Source: CBDUXP01 sp965371225 [NCBI: uncultured bacterium] (GTDB taxonomy: Bacteria; Abyssobacteria; SURF-5; CBDUXP01). From it: 64,000 nt of DNA. Positions 27,385 through 40,702 of this stretch are shown here, one piece after another (positions within the stretch are counted from its first letter, which is position 1; every line of letters starts with the position of its first letter). A program made the position numbers and the translations under genes. Below the pieces are notes generated by a model. That model was not told the DNA's origin, ran no database searches, and was given only the letters and a program-made list of their open reading frames with translations. The stretch is taken from positions 27,196 to 91,195 of the forward strand of contig CBDUXP010000010.1 in the NCBI GenBank assembly GCA_965371225.1. The letters run 5' to 3'.

Positions 27385-27870
27385 CTAGTCCCGGAGGAGC
27401 TTAGCCATATGCGGAATGGGGCCCACTTGAGGGTGGCGACTCTGCGCTTCAGGACCCACCAGCACGATTGAATCGGCGCGGCCTTCCACGTTTACGGCCA
27501 GGTAGTCGAATTGCCACTGCCCGCGGACCTTTCTGGATTCCAGAAGCACGCTCGCTCGACCGCGCGGCCCCGACACGGGAATGACGAGCGCGGCAGTGCC
27601 GGACGCGCCGCTGGATTCTATGTTGCCCAGGACGTACCAGCCGGGCGTAATCGGCTCGCCCAAGACCGCGACAATCTCGGGATCGTGCTGCACGCGCTGC
27701 AGTGCATGCTGATAGGGATCGGTCGATCTCATGATGGCGAAGATGAGCGCGACCATCGCGAGGCCCCCAACGACCGTGACGATCAGCAGCCCGAAACAGC
27801 CGACGGGCACGGCCCACTTCCAGTTCTGATCCCACCAGGCCTGAAATCCCGCCAGTCTCAGTGGAGGCAT
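27385..27870 (-). CDS. Coa1-family membrane protein
   Basis: The 161-residue protein has one N-terminal membrane helix (PVGCFGLLIVTVVGGLAMVALIFAIM) and a soluble domain with the Coa1 pattern. That pattern is an ALQRVQ helix, a VLGEPITPGWYVLG turn, an alternating-strand block with GPRGRA, and WQFDYLAVNVEG. In mitochondria Coa1 helps cytochrome oxidase assembly; bacterial members are of unknown function. It lies between the ilvD stop and a second copy of the ilvD terminus, reading the same way as ilvD. GGGAGACGG before the ATG can serve as ribosome-binding site. Confidence 0.75.
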   Translation of the reverse strand: MPPLRLAGFQAWWDQNWKWAVPVGCFGLLIVTVVGGLAMVALIFAIMRSTDPYQHALQRVQHDPEIVAVLGEPITPGWYVLGNIESSGASGTAALVIPVSGPRGRASVLLESRKVRGQWQFDYLAVNVEGRADSIVLVGPEAQSRHPQVGPIPHMAKLLRD

Positions 27871-27941
27871 TGCTCCGTCTCCCTCTCTGGACCAGACCGC
27901 CCGCCCCGTCTTTCGGCAAGCGCGGTCGCTGGTCGAGTCGC

Positions 27942-29636
<1,695 letters not shown>

Positions 29637-29657
29637 GGTCGTCCTCCACCAACTCGT

Positions 29658-29663
29658 ATTGTA
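29658..29663 (-). promoter_or_regulatory. Likely -10 box of ilvD
   Basis: TACAAT on the minus strand lies 21 bases before the ATG, so the leader should be about 15 bases and contain the ribosome-binding site. No convincing -35 box is visible at 16-18 bases. Confidence 0.4.
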
Positions 29664-29690
29664 CCCGCCGGTACCGCCGCGCACCGGCTC

Positions 29691-29728
29691 AAAAACCAAA
29701 ACGCCCCACTCCCGGCGGGGAATGGGGC
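29691..29728 (-). terminator. Intrinsic terminator after the ferredoxin-reductase operon
   Basis: On the minus strand GCCCCA (29728-29723) pairs with TGGGGC (29708-29703), and the inner bases extend the stem. The hairpin is followed by GTTTTGGTTTTT. It lies between the reductase stop at 29899 and the ilvD promoter. The remaining bases of this 262-base gap hold no gene. Confidence 0.65.
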
Positions 29729-29898
29729 CGAATCAGGCGCCGGTGCGTCAGGCGACGCGCGCTATCCGACCTCCCCGCTGCGGGTGCGTACGCCCGCTAC
29801 GGCTCGGCCACATCGAATCTCGCGTTCGGTAATCATCACGCTCTCGCCTATCCGCTTCCCAGTCTATCGGTTTCCCGAAGCGTGTCAAGCAGCTGCGT

Positions 29899-31122
29899 TT
29901 ACGTCTTCTGCGCGCTCTCGGCTGCATGCGCGAGGGCGTCCGCCCACGAGGCTTGCTGCTTCAATAGGCGCCGGTACGCCACCAAGTCGCGCGGCATGTT
30001 GAACCCGAGCGCGGCCCGGAATCGTCCGTTCCGCCCATAGAGCGCGATGAACTTCCGCTCGGCGACGGTGCCTCGCACCACGCGGACCTCGTCCTCCGCG
30101 CGCGCATGGCCGATGTACTGGATGTTCACGTCGTACTGGTCCGACCAGACGAACGGCACCGGCGCGTACGGTTGGGCGTTGCCGTCGCCGTCGAGCAACC
30201 GCTGCGCCGCCGCCATCCCCTGGTCCGACGCGTTGGTCCAGTGTTCGACCCGCATGGTTTCGCCGAAGAGCTGGTTGGGAAAGCGCGCCACGTCCCCCGC
30301 GGCCACGACGCCCGGCGCGCCCGTCGCACACGTAGCGTCGCACACGACACCATCGTCCAGGGTCAGGCCCGACGATTCGAGCCACCGCGTCTCGGGATAC
30401 ACCCCGATGCCAATCACGACTACGTCCGCGTCGACAGTGGTGCCGTCGCTGAGGCGGAGCCGCTCCACGCGCGCGTTGCCTTCGATCGCGTCAACCGCAA
30501 CGCCACAGTGCAGCGCAACCCCATGATCGCGGTGGAGGGCGGCACACGCATCACCCATCTCGGGGCCCAGCACGCGACTCATGGGGACATCCAGCGCTTC
30601 TACCATGCTCACGTCCAACCCGCGTTGGCGGCAGACGGCGGCGACCTCGGCGCCGATGAATCCGGCGCCGATGACCGCCACCCGCGGTCCGCGTTCCAGT
30701 TCGCGCCGAATGGCGAGGGAATCGTCCAGGGTGCGCAGGGTGAAGAGCCCGTGGAGCGCGGGCTGATTGGGGAGCGTGCGCGGGGTCGCTCCCGTGGCGA
30801 TGACCAGCCCGTCGTAGGCCAGGCGCTCGCCGTCGTCCAGTTCGACGGTGCGGTCCGCGGGAGACAAGGCCACGGCGCGGCGCCCCAACCGCAGGTCCAG
30901 GTCGAGCGCGTCGTAGCTGTCCGGTTTGCGCAACACGATGCGCTCCGGCTCCCAGTCACCGCGAAGAACTTCCTTGGACAGGGGCGGCCGGTCGTAAGGC
31001 AGACGGTTTTCCGCGCCCACGAGCACGAGCCGGCCCTCGTACCCCTGGCGGCGGAGCGCCTCCACGGCCCGCAGGCCCGCGAGGGAAGCCCCCACGACGG
31101 CGATCGTGTTCAGGGAGGCCAC
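29899..31122 (-). CDS. NAD(P)H-dependent ferredoxin reductase (rhodocoxin/putidaredoxin reductase type)
   Basis: This 407-residue flavoprotein has the FAD motif VVGASLAGLRAVEAL at its start and the NAD(P) motif VIGAGFIGAEVAAV in the middle. A C-terminal reductase domain (YIGHARAEDEVRVVRG onward) is typical of the oxygenase-coupled group. It should pass electrons from NAD(P)H to the ferredoxin encoded 51 bases upstream. I choose GTG 31122 because the dinucleotide fold begins right after it; GTG 31161 is also open. No P450 or Rieske oxygenase partner is in the window. Confidence 0.9.
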   Translation of the reverse strand: MASLNTIAVVGASLAGLRAVEALRRQGYEGRLVLVGAENRLPYDRPPLSKEVLRGDWEPERIVLRKPDSYDALDLDLRLGRRAVALSPADRTVELDDGERLAYDGLVIATGATPRTLPNQPALHGLFTLRTLDDSLAIRRELERGPRVAVIGAGFIGAEVAAVCRQRGLDVSMVEALDVPMSRVLGPEMGDACAALHRDHGVALHCGVAVDAIEGNARVERLRLSDGTTVDADVVVIGIGVYPETRWLESSGLTLDDGVVCDATCATGAPGVVAAGDVARFPNQLFGETMRVEHWTNASDQGMAAAQRLLDGDGNAQPYAPVPFVWSDQYDVNIQYIGHARAEDEVRVVRGTVAERKFIALYGRNGRFRAALGFNMPRDLVAYRRLLKQQASWADALAHAAESAQKT

Positions 31123-31173
31123 AGCGAACCGTTCGGGTGGGGGCGGACCGGCGCGGGGCACGGCGGCACCGGA

Positions 31174-31368
31174 TCAGCCTTCAGCAATGGAGATAGCCTG
31201 GGTGGGGCATGCCCGGACGGCGGCTTCCAGCTTGGCGCGCAGGTCTTCTCCAGGCGTCTCGTTCAGAATGTACAGATACCCGTCGTCCCGTACCTCGAAC
31301 AACTCGGGTGCTGCGTCCATGCACAAGGCATTACTCTTACACTGCTCGAAATCGACCACCACGCGCAT
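31174..31368 (-). CDS. Small ferredoxin of the 3Fe-4S / P450-partner type
   Basis: The protein has 64 residues from ATG 31368, which follows a clear GGGGGAGG ribosome-binding site; the longer open frame upstream is non-coding. Three cluster cysteines are visible: Cys10, Cys16 (C-x5-C), and one in ACPTQAI near the end. The residue between the first pair and the last where a fourth Cys could bind is Ala, as in [3Fe-4S] ferredoxins that serve cytochrome P450s. Together with the reductase it forms a complete electron-transfer pair. Confidence 0.9.
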   Translation of the reverse strand: MRVVVDFEQCKSNALCMDAAPELFEVRDDGYLYILNETPGEDLRAKLEAAVRACPTQAISIAEG

Positions 31369-31511
31369 ACGGTACCTCCCCCACTCCTCGCTTTGACGGG
31401 GATTGCCCGCCGCTCCAGCGGCACGGCGACCCGCGAGGGCGCTATTGTACGAAGGCGCGGCGGCCGGCGCCACCGGGGCACCGGGGTGGCCGGACGCGGG
31501 GAAGGACGCAT

Positions 31512-32147
31512 ATGGCAGGCGACTGGATCGACGTGTCGGTACCGCTCCGGAACGGGATGGTGCATTGGCCGGACAATCCGCCCTTTCAGGTGACGCGGAC
31601 ACAGGACTTGGCGCGCGGGGACGTGTGTACCGTCTCGGAGATCGCGCTGGGCGTGCATACGGGCACGCACATGGACGCGCCGAGTCACTTCGTGGCCGGT
31701 GCCGCCAGCATGGACGCCCTCCCCTGGGACGCGGTGATCGGCCCCGCGCGCGTTCTTGAAATCCACGATCCGCACGTGGTGTCGGTGGATGAGTTGCGCC
31801 CGTGCGCGCTGCGGCCCGGCGAACGGGTGTTGTTCAAAACGCGGAATTCGCCGCGGTGCTGGGAGATGGATGCGTTCGTGGAAGATTTCGTGTACATCCC
31901 GCGCGAGACAGCGGCGTATCTGGTCGAGTGCCGTGTGCGGACCGTGGGAGTGGATTACCTCTCCGTGGCCGGCTACCAGCGGGACACGGTGGAGACGCAC
32001 GAAGCGTTGTTGCAGGCGGGGGTGTGGATCATCGAAGGCCTGAACCTGAGCGCGGTCTCGCCCGGATCGTATGACCTGATCTGCCTGCCGCTGCGCATCG
32101 CGGGGGCCGAGGGCGCGCCGGCTCGCGCGGTGGTGCGGCCTACGTGA
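31512..32147 (+). CDS. Cyclase-family metal-dependent hydrolase (kynurenine formamidase-like)
   Basis: This 211-residue protein has the family motif HTGTHMDAPSHF, whose His and Asp residues bind the metal, and the N-terminal block DVSVPLRNGMVHWPDNP. Relatives hydrolyse N-formylkynurenine, cyclic amides or isatin; the substrate here is unknown. I take ATG 31512, preceded by GAAGGA, because the earlier frame has no conserved sequence. Its 3' end overlaps the convergent amine oxidase gene by eight bases. Confidence 0.88.
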   Translation: MAGDWIDVSVPLRNGMVHWPDNPPFQVTRTQDLARGDVCTVSEIALGVHTGTHMDAPSHFVAGAASMDALPWDAVIGPARVLEIHDPHVVSVDELRPCALRPGERVLFKTRNSPRCWEMDAFVEDFVYIPRETAAYLVECRVRTVGVDYLSVAGYQRDTVETHEALLQAGVWIIEGLNLSAVSPGSYDLICLPLRIAGAEGAPARAVVRPT

Positions 32148-33558
32148 CCGCGGGGGCGTCGGCCGGTACTGCGGACGCCAGACGCGCCTGGACCTCCGCC
32201 GCCACCCGCTGGCCGGACTCCACGGCGCCGTCGATGTAGCCCATCCACTGCGTGGCCGTCTCCGTGCCGGCCCAGTGGATACGGCCGCAGGGTTCGCGGA
32301 TGACGTCGCCGACCGACGTCATGACACCCGGACCCATGTGCGCGACGTAACAGCCGCGGCTCCACTCTTCTTCGAGCCAGTTTTTCTCCACGAAAGCTGT
32401 CGGGCTGGCCGCCTCCGGCCCGAAGAACCGGCTGAGGTCGCTGAGCACGGCCTGCCGCCGCTCTTCGGGGGTGCACTCGCTCCAGATTTGCGCCTGCCGC
32501 CCGTCGCTGAACGCGACCAGTGCCGCTTGGGCGCCGTCGTGGGAACTGTCGTCCAACACGAGGCCGACGCACCCCCGGTCGCTCACCGCCTCGCCCGAAT
32601 AGCCTTGCTGGCGCCAGAAGGGTTCGGCATATGCGGCGACGTACTTGATGATGCTGCCCATGGGCATGTTCTGCATGAGCTGGTCGCGTTTGGCCGGCAG
32701 GTGGGGTTGGTAATCGATCCGCCCCGCCAGCGTCGGGGGAATGGCGACAATGACCCGCTGCGCGCGAAACCGGCGCTTATCGCAGAGCACGGTCGCGCCG
32801 TCGGTCTCTTGCACGATGGCGCGCACCGGGGCGTTCAGTCGCACGTGGTCGCCGAGCGCGGCGGCCATGCGATTGGACACTTCCTGCGCGCCGCCGATGA
32901 AGCGGTCCCGTTGCGCGCCGTTGGCCACGTCCATGAGCCGGTACAGGCCGTTCCCGGAGTTCAAGTACGTCAGAAAGAACAGGAACGATGCGTCGCTGGG
33001 CTCGCACGCGAAAATTGCCCGGAAGACGACCTCCAGGAAGTCGCGCGCCCCGTCGGTCCAGAGGTTCTGGTGGAACCAGGAGTGCGCCGTCATGCTGTCC
33101 CATTTCAGGGCGCCGGGCGCTTGGTGAGGTCGCTCCGGCGGCACTTCGCGGCGGAGGCGGTCGAGATGCTTGAGCACGCGGCTCACCTCAAGCTGCGCCG
33201 GCAGGTTGAACGCGGCCTGGAACGCCGGCACCCGATGCACCTCGCCGCGGCGATCCACCACCTTCGTGCCCGTGCAGAATTGCGGAAAGGTCTCGACGCC
33301 CAGTTCCCCCGCCAGGGCGGCGATGCGGTCTTGCGTGGGTCCGATCCACTGGCCCCCCAGATCGATCCAGTCACCGCCGAGCCGCTGGCTGCAAGTCCGC
33401 CCGCCAACGCGGTCGCGCGCTTCGAGAACCAGACAGGACACGTCCGCTTTGGTGAGGAGGCGGGCCGCGGTCAGGCCGGCGACACCCGCGCCGACGATCA
33501 GGACATCGGTGCGAGCGGTGTCGGCTGAGAAGCCGTCGTTCGCGGAGCCGTCGGACAT
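32140..33558 (-). CDS. Flavin monoamine oxidase family protein
   Basis: This 472-residue flavoenzyme has the FAD-binding DVLIVGAGVAGLTAARLL, the ARDRVGGRT ribose-binding turn, GGQWIGPTQ, and the C-terminal HWAGTETATQWMGYIDGAVESG block that closes the flavin site. The family oxidises primary or polyamines to aldehydes, or other N-containing compounds. GAGGAGGG stands about ten bases before ATG 33558, which decides the start. It shares a divergent promoter region with the HTTM gene. Whether it acts on the polyamines made by other enzymes here is open. Confidence 0.93.
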   Translation of the reverse strand: MSDGSANDGFSADTARTDVLIVGAGVAGLTAARLLTKADVSCLVLEARDRVGGRTCSQRLGGDWIDLGGQWIGPTQDRIAALAGELGVETFPQFCTGTKVVDRRGEVHRVPAFQAAFNLPAQLEVSRVLKHLDRLRREVPPERPHQAPGALKWDSMTAHSWFHQNLWTDGARDFLEVVFRAIFACEPSDASFLFFLTYLNSGNGLYRLMDVANGAQRDRFIGGAQEVSNRMAAALGDHVRLNAPVRAIVQETDGATVLCDKRRFRAQRVIVAIPPTLAGRIDYQPHLPAKRDQLMQNMPMGSIIKYVAAYAEPFWRQQGYSGEAVSDRGCVGLVLDDSSHDGAQAALVAFSDGRQAQIWSECTPEERRQAVLSDLSRFFGPEAASPTAFVEKNWLEEEWSRGCYVAHMGPGVMTSVGDVIREPCGRIHWAGTETATQWMGYIDGAVESGQRVAAEVQARLASAVPADAPAVT

Positions 33559-33586
33559 GGGGGCACCCTCCTCACGCCCTCGGCGG

Positions 33587-33614
33587 TTGCGGCGAAGGGC
33601 TGGGCGCGTAGAAT
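33587..33614 (+). promoter_or_regulatory. Sigma-70 promoter for the HTTM gene
   Basis: TTGCGG (33587-33592) and TAGAAT (33609-33614) are 16 bases apart. Transcription would start near 33621, about 50 bases before the likely GTG start. Confidence 0.5.
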
Positions 33615-33673
33615 ACCCTAATCTCCCCGGCCAGACGCCGACCGGGGACACGCACCTTCGCCTGGATCGTCAC

Positions 33674-35185
33674 GTGGTCACCGCCTCCGCTACCAAGCCT
33701 GCCGCGCCTCCCGCCCGCAGCACGGCGGCGGTCCTGTTCGGCATCGACGTGCGTTCGCTCGCCGCGTTCCGCATCGGTCTCGGAGTGTTGTTGCTGGCCG
33801 ACCTGCTCGTGCGGGTGCAGGACCTTGAGGCTCACTACACGCGCCTCGGAGTCCTGCCGGCGGCGGTGTACCGGGAGCGCTGGGCGATGGCCCCGCACCT
33901 GTCCGTCCACTTCCTGAGCGATACGCTCGCGTTCCAGGCGGTGCTGTTCGGGCTGGCGGCCATCGCGGCAGGCGCGTTGCTCGTGGGTTATCGCACGCGC
34001 CTGGCCACCATCGTGTCGTGGTTTCTGCTCATCTCCCTGCACGGCCGGAATCCGTACGTGCTGCAGGGCGGGGATGTGATGCTGCGGATGCTGTTGTTCT
34101 GGGGGATGTTCCTCCCGCTCGGCGCCCGGTGGTCTGTCGACCGCGCCCGGGCGAAGACGCCGCCGCCGCAGCGGGTGCTGGGAATCCCCACGGCTGCGCT
34201 GCTGCTGCAGCTCTGCTTCGTCTACTGGTTCACCGTGGTGCTGAAGGCGAATTCGCTCTGGCTGGAGGACCACACCGCTCTGTACTACGCGCTGCAGATC
34301 GACGAGGCCGCCACCGACGTGGCGCGCTTGTTCCTGCGGTTTCCCGGCCTGCTCGGCCCGCTGACCGTGGTCGTGTGGTGGTTCGAAATGCTCGGCCCGT
34401 TTCTGGCCTGGTCGCCGGTGTGGCCCGTCCGCTTGCGGTGCCTGGCCCTCGTCCTCTTCGTCGGAATGCACGCGGTGTTCGCGGTCTGCTTCGCGATCGG
34501 GCTTTTCTCATACATCATGATCCTGGCGTGGCTGCCGTTCGTGCCCGCCGAAGTGTGGGATTGGCTGGCGCGCCTCGCGGAACGCCGCCGGCCTGGGTGG
34601 GCGCGGGCCCTGCGGCCGGGCGAAGGAACAGCGCGCGTGTCGCCGATCGTCAACGCCGTGGCTGCGAGCCTGTTCGCCTATGTGGTTGTGTGGAATGTGT
34701 ATTCGACCGACAAGCCGCGCTTCGGCCAAGTGTTCACGCCCACGATCCAGCGCCTCGGGCACGTGCTGCGTCTGGATCAATCGTGGAGCATGTTCATGTG
34801 GCCGTATCGGGACGACGGCTGGTGGGTGGTGCCGGGGGTGCTGGAAGACGGCAGCACCGTGGACCTGCTGCGCGACGCGGGGCCGCCCACGTGGGAGCGG
34901 CCCACCCCACCGCACCGCGCGTATCCCAATTACCGCTGGCGGAAGTACATGCGGAACTTATGGGATGCGCGGGAAGTGGATAGCCGGCAGCACTACCTTT
35001 ATTACAGCAACTACCTCTGCCGCACCTGGAACCGCCGGCACCCGCCGGACCGGCAGGTCAAGACGTTCGACGTGCACTACGTTGTTGAAATGACGCAGCC
35101 GGACTTCCAGCCACCGCCGCGCAACGCCGTCCACCTTTGGCCCCAAGACTGCACGAGCTGGCTGGCGCAGTTGTCGGGGGAGTAA
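33674..35185 (+). CDS. HTTM-domain membrane protein (vitamin K-dependent carboxylase-like)
   Basis: This protein of about 503 residues has a multi-helix HTTM domain, recognised by VRSLAAFRIGLGVLLLADLL, HGRNPYVLQGGDVMLRMLLFWGMF and the following helices. A soluble C-terminal part contains QSWSMFMWPYRDDGWWVV. HTTM proteins share a fold with animal gamma-glutamyl carboxylase, but bacterial function is largely unknown. The start is uncertain: GTG 33674 opens just before the conserved part and after the promoter. The gene stands alone, with a short GC-rich hairpin (35175-35193) around its stop codon. Confidence 0.8.
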   Translation: MVTASATKPAAPPARSTAAVLFGIDVRSLAAFRIGLGVLLLADLLVRVQDLEAHYTRLGVLPAAVYRERWAMAPHLSVHFLSDTLAFQAVLFGLAAIAAGALLVGYRTRLATIVSWFLLISLHGRNPYVLQGGDVMLRMLLFWGMFLPLGARWSVDRARAKTPPPQRVLGIPTAALLLQLCFVYWFTVVLKANSLWLEDHTALYYALQIDEAATDVARLFLRFPGLLGPLTVVVWWFEMLGPFLAWSPVWPVRLRCLALVLFVGMHAVFAVCFAIGLFSYIMILAWLPFVPAEVWDWLARLAERRRPGWARALRPGEGTARVSPIVNAVAASLFAYVVVWNVYSTDKPRFGQVFTPTIQRLGHVLRLDQSWSMFMWPYRDDGWWVVPGVLEDGSTVDLLRDAGPPTWERPTPPHRAYPNYRWRKYMRNLWDAREVDSRQHYLYYSNYLCRTWNRRHPPDRQVKTFDVHYVVEMTQPDFQPPPRNAVHLWPQDCTSWLAQLSGE

Positions 35186-35275
35186 TCCCCCCGCCGGGGG
35201 CGGACGCGGCGGCGCCGATTCGGATAGCATGGAGCCCGCGCTGTCGCCCGCAGCGCTCGTGTGAAGGAGCGCGCC

Positions 35276-36157
35276 ATGGCTGCCATATCCACCGCCGACC
35301 CGAGTGTAAAGAAAAGCATTCCCGTCCTGGATTCCGAGATGGCCTACGTCGAGACCGGGACGGGGGATCCCATCGTGTTTCTGCACGGGAACCCGACCTC
35401 GTCCTATCTCTGGCGGAACGTTATTCCCCACTGCGCGGACCTGGGCCGGTGTCTCGCGCCGGACTTGATCGGTATGGGCCAGTCCGGCAAGTCGGGAAGC
35501 GGCTCCTACCGGTTTGTGGATCACGCGCGGTATCTTGATGCGTGGTTCGACGCGGTGGGCGCCACGGCAAACGTCACCCTGGTGGTGCACGATTGGGGCT
35601 CGGGCCTGGGATTCCACTGGGCGCACCGGCATCAGGATCGCGTGAAGGGGATCGCCTACATGGAGGCCATCGTGCAGCAGGTGGCGTGGGACGAATGGCC
35701 GGAGGCCGCGCGTGAGATCTTCAAAGGCCTGCGGTCGCCGGCCGGTGAAGAGATGATCCTGGAGCGCAACCTGTTCGTGGAGGCGATCCTGCCGGGCAGC
35801 ATTCTGCGCACGTTGACCGACGAGGAGATGGCCGTCTACCGCGCGCCGTACGCGGAACCCGGCGAGTCGCGCCGGCCGACGTTGACGTGGCCGCGGGAGA
35901 TTCCGCTGGCGGGGGAGCCGGCGGACGTGTGTGAGATCGTGAGCAACTATGCCGCGTGGCTGAGTGCGAGCGACTTGCCCAAGCTGTTCATCAACGCGGA
36001 TCCCGGCGCGATTCTGACCGGGGCCCAGCGCGAGTTCTGTCGCACGTGGCCGAATCAGGACGAGCTGACCGTCAAGGGGAACCACTTCGTGCAGGAAGAT
36101 TCCGCGGACGACATCGGTCAAGCAGTCGCCGCGTTCGTGCGGAAGATCAGCGCCTAG
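35276..36157 (+). CDS. dhaA: Haloalkane dehalogenase (subfamily II, DhaA/LinB-like)
   Basis: This 293-residue alpha/beta hydrolase carries the full dehalogenase pentad of subfamily II. The halide-binding Asn39 is in [12 protein letters not shown], the nucleophile Asp106 and the second halide ligand Trp107 are in [12 protein letters not shown], Glu130 is in AYMEAI, and the base His is in GNHFVQED. Such enzymes hydrolyse haloalkanes to alcohols. AAGGAG lies six bases before ATG 35276. The gene stands alone and shares a CTAG stop overlap with the convergent epimerase gene. The natural substrate cannot be read from sequence. Confidence 0.92.
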   Translation: MAAISTADPSVKKSIPVLDSEMAYVETGTGDPIVFLHGNPTSSYLWRNVIPHCADLGRCLAPDLIGMGQSGKSGSGSYRFVDHARYLDAWFDAVGATANVTLVVHDWGSGLGFHWAHRHQDRVKGIAYMEAIVQQVAWDEWPEAAREIFKGLRSPAGEEMILERNLFVEAILPGSILRTLTDEEMAVYRAPYAEPGESRRPTLTWPREIPLAGEPADVCEIVSNYAAWLSASDLPKLFINADPGAILTGAQREFCRTWPNQDELTVKGNHFVQEDSADDIGQAVAAFVRKISA

Positions 36158-37179
36158 CCTGCCGCGGCCCGCAGCAGCCCTTCCGCGCCGCCGATCTCCG
36201 CGACCCACGCGCCGAGGGCGTCGATGCCCGCGGCGATGGACGTGGCCGGCGAGTATCCGAGCACGCGCTTCGCCTTAGCCGGCGGGAAGTACCGTTCGCA
36301 GCCGAGCATCTGGATGCCATAGCGGTTGAGCGCCGGCTGGCCCGTGAAGCCGAGCCAGCGGTGCGCGTGCTCGAAGCACGTCGCGCTCCACAGCGCCACG
36401 CCGAGGGGGATGGACGGCCACTCCCGTTCGATGCCGCAGACAGCAAGCTGCCGGGTGACAAATTCCCGCGCCGTGATCTCCTCGTCGTCGTTGATGAAGA
36501 ACACTTCCCCCACCGCCTCGGGCCGTTCGGCCGCCAGCAGCAGGCCATCCACCACGTTGTGTACGTACGAGGTAGTGGTCCGCTTGCGGCTTCCGCCGAC
36601 CCAACTGAACATGCCCCGGTGAGCGACGCGCACGAACGCGGGGAGGATCGAGGTATCGCCCGGTCCCCACACCCAGCTCGGGCGAATGATCGTGGCTACG
36701 ATGCGCCCCTCGCGATGAGCGGCCAACACGGCGCGTTCGGCCGCGGCCTTCGTCTCCGAGTAGCCGTCCTTGTACCGTGCCGGGTACGGGGTCTCTTCGT
36801 CACCGGTATGGTCGGCGAAGTCCACCAGCACGCTCTCCGTGCTGGTGTGCACGAGCTTGTGCACATTCGCGCGTTCGCACGCGGCGATGACGTTGGCGGT
36901 GCCTTCCGTGTTCCCGGCGTAGAACTGTTCCAGCGGGAGACCGGCGCCCACGACGGCGGCCAGGTGAAAAATCACCTCGCAGCCTTGGGCCGCCGCGGCG
37001 ATCGACGCCGCGTCCAGAATATCGCCCTCGGTCAGGATGGCCCCGCCCTCCACTAGCGAGCGGGCCTTCGCCGCGCTGGCGCGCCGCACCAGAATGCGTA
37101 CGTGGTCGCCGCGCGCCAGGAGCCGGCGCACCAGGTGGCCGCCGATGAACCCGGTGGCGCCGGTTACGAGCGCGCGCAC
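36154..37179 (-). CDS. NAD-dependent epimerase/dehydratase family protein (extended SDR)
   Basis: The 341-residue protein begins with the Rossmann motif [16 protein letters not shown] and has the catalytic YSETKAAAE (Tyr-x3-Lys) pair, so it is an intact extended short-chain dehydrogenase. The sequence looks closest to the sterol-dehydrogenase / dihydroflavonol-reductase-like group. Substrate is unknown. The start is GTG, 19 bases after the ligA stop on the same strand, so it is probably the last gene of the BON-acylphosphatase-ligA transcript. Confidence 0.88.
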   Translation of the reverse strand: MRALVTGATGFIGGHLVRRLLARGDHVRILVRRASAAKARSLVEGGAILTEGDILDAASIAAAAQGCEVIFHLAAVVGAGLPLEQFYAGNTEGTANVIAACERANVHKLVHTSTESVLVDFADHTGDEETPYPARYKDGYSETKAAAERAVLAAHREGRIVATIIRPSWVWGPGDTSILPAFVRVAHRGMFSWVGGSRKRTTTSYVHNVVDGLLLAAERPEAVGEVFFINDDEEITAREFVTRQLAVCGIEREWPSIPLGVALWSATCFEHAHRWLGFTGQPALNRYGIQMLGCERYFPPAKAKRVLGYSPATSIAAGIDALGAWVAEIGGAEGLLRAAAG

Positions 37180-37198
37180 GGTGCCCGCCGGTGGATCA

Positions 37199-39514
<2,316 letters not shown>

Positions 39515-39522
<8 letters not shown>

Positions 39523-40426
39523 TGCCGAAGGGCGGGCGCCGGGCCGCGTCCGCCGACGGGGCGTACTGCACCGGGGGCGGGGGAGTGGGCTCCAGGCCGA
39601 GCGCATTCACGACGCCGTGCACCCCCCAGCCGTCCTCGGCCACCTTCTGAATCAGGTCGCGGTCGGCATCGGACCGCACGGATCCGGACAGAGTCACCAC
39701 CCCGTCCCGCACTTCCACATGCACCCGGCGCGCCTCGATGTACGGATGCCCGGTCAGGGCGGCTTCCAACTGGAGGCGAATGCTCTCATCGGCCACCCGC
39801 CGCTGGGCCGGCGGCGGCGCCTGCACGGGCTCGGCCGGTTGCACGCGTTCGCCTCCCGGCAGCACGTTCAAGCGGTTGACCACCGCGCGGACGCCTTCCA
39901 CGTCCTCAGTAACTTTTGCCGCCAGTTCCCGGGCCGCCCAACTGGGGACCGTACCCGTCAGGGTGGCGACGCCTGCGACCACCGAGACCGAGACCTCCCC
40001 CCGCTTGATGTCGCGGTGCAGGGCCAGGGCGGTCTTGATGCGCGCCGTGGCGGTCAGATCATCCAGCCGCTGCCCGAGCGAGCGGTCCGCTCCCGGCGTG
40101 GTGGGGCCGCCGAGCCCTTGGGCGATCCGGAGATGGTTGGTCACCGCCGTGGTGCCATCAATCCTGGCGGCGATATCCTGGGCAAGCCGGCTGTGGCCGA
40201 CGGAGGGGACCCGGCCGCGCAACTCCACCCGGCCGTCCGTGACGCTCACCTCGATTTCGGATCCGTCCAGATGTTTATTCAGCGCGAGGGCGGTGCGGAC
40301 GCCGGTGGCCAATCCAAACTCCGCCAGGCTGCGTTCGGAGGGGATATTAGTAGTATTTCCTGTCCCGAAGACGTAACCGATGCCAAAAACACCAATAATG
40401 AGCATCAATATGAGTAGTTTTTTCAT
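39515..40426 (-). CDS. Periplasmic protein with three BON domains
   Basis: The 303-residue protein starts with a signal or anchor helix (KKLLILMLIIGVFGIGYVFG). Three BON domains follow at about residues 33-105, 125-190 and 225-290, each with the repeated VTNHLRI- or VVNRLNV-like ending, joined by Pro-rich linkers. BON domains bind phospholipid and stabilise the envelope, as in OsmY. The first 30 codons and the upstream region are clearly more A/T-rich than the rest of the window. Confidence 0.88.
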
Positions 40427-40542
40427 AGTGATCTCATGGTGTTTAATACATGATTACGAGAACGGAATATACATATAGTGTTGTAGTCACGCTACTTCTG
40501 ATGCATATTCTCATCGCTGGACCAAATGGGATGTTGCAAAAC

Positions 40543-40571
40543 TTGACATGGCGAGAGGGGCCTGGTACGCT
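40543..40571 (+). promoter_or_regulatory. Sigma-70 promoter upstream of the sigma factor gene
   Basis: A perfect -35 consensus TTGACA (40543-40548) is followed after 17 bases by TACGCT (40566-40571). This leaves a leader of about 125 bases before the ATG at 40703. The leader contains complementary GC-rich runs (CCGCGGCC near 40631 and again near 40659) that could fold. This 276-base gap holds no gene. Confidence 0.55.
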
Positions 40572-40702
40572 CCTATTCCCGACCCGCGATTCGTCTGTCC
40601 GTCTGAACGAATCATCTCTTGAGGTAGAAAATCCGCGGCCCTGTGCCGCTACGTCAGTCCGCGGCCCCGATGCATGGGGCCTGGGCCGGCTGAGGATCAT
40701 TT

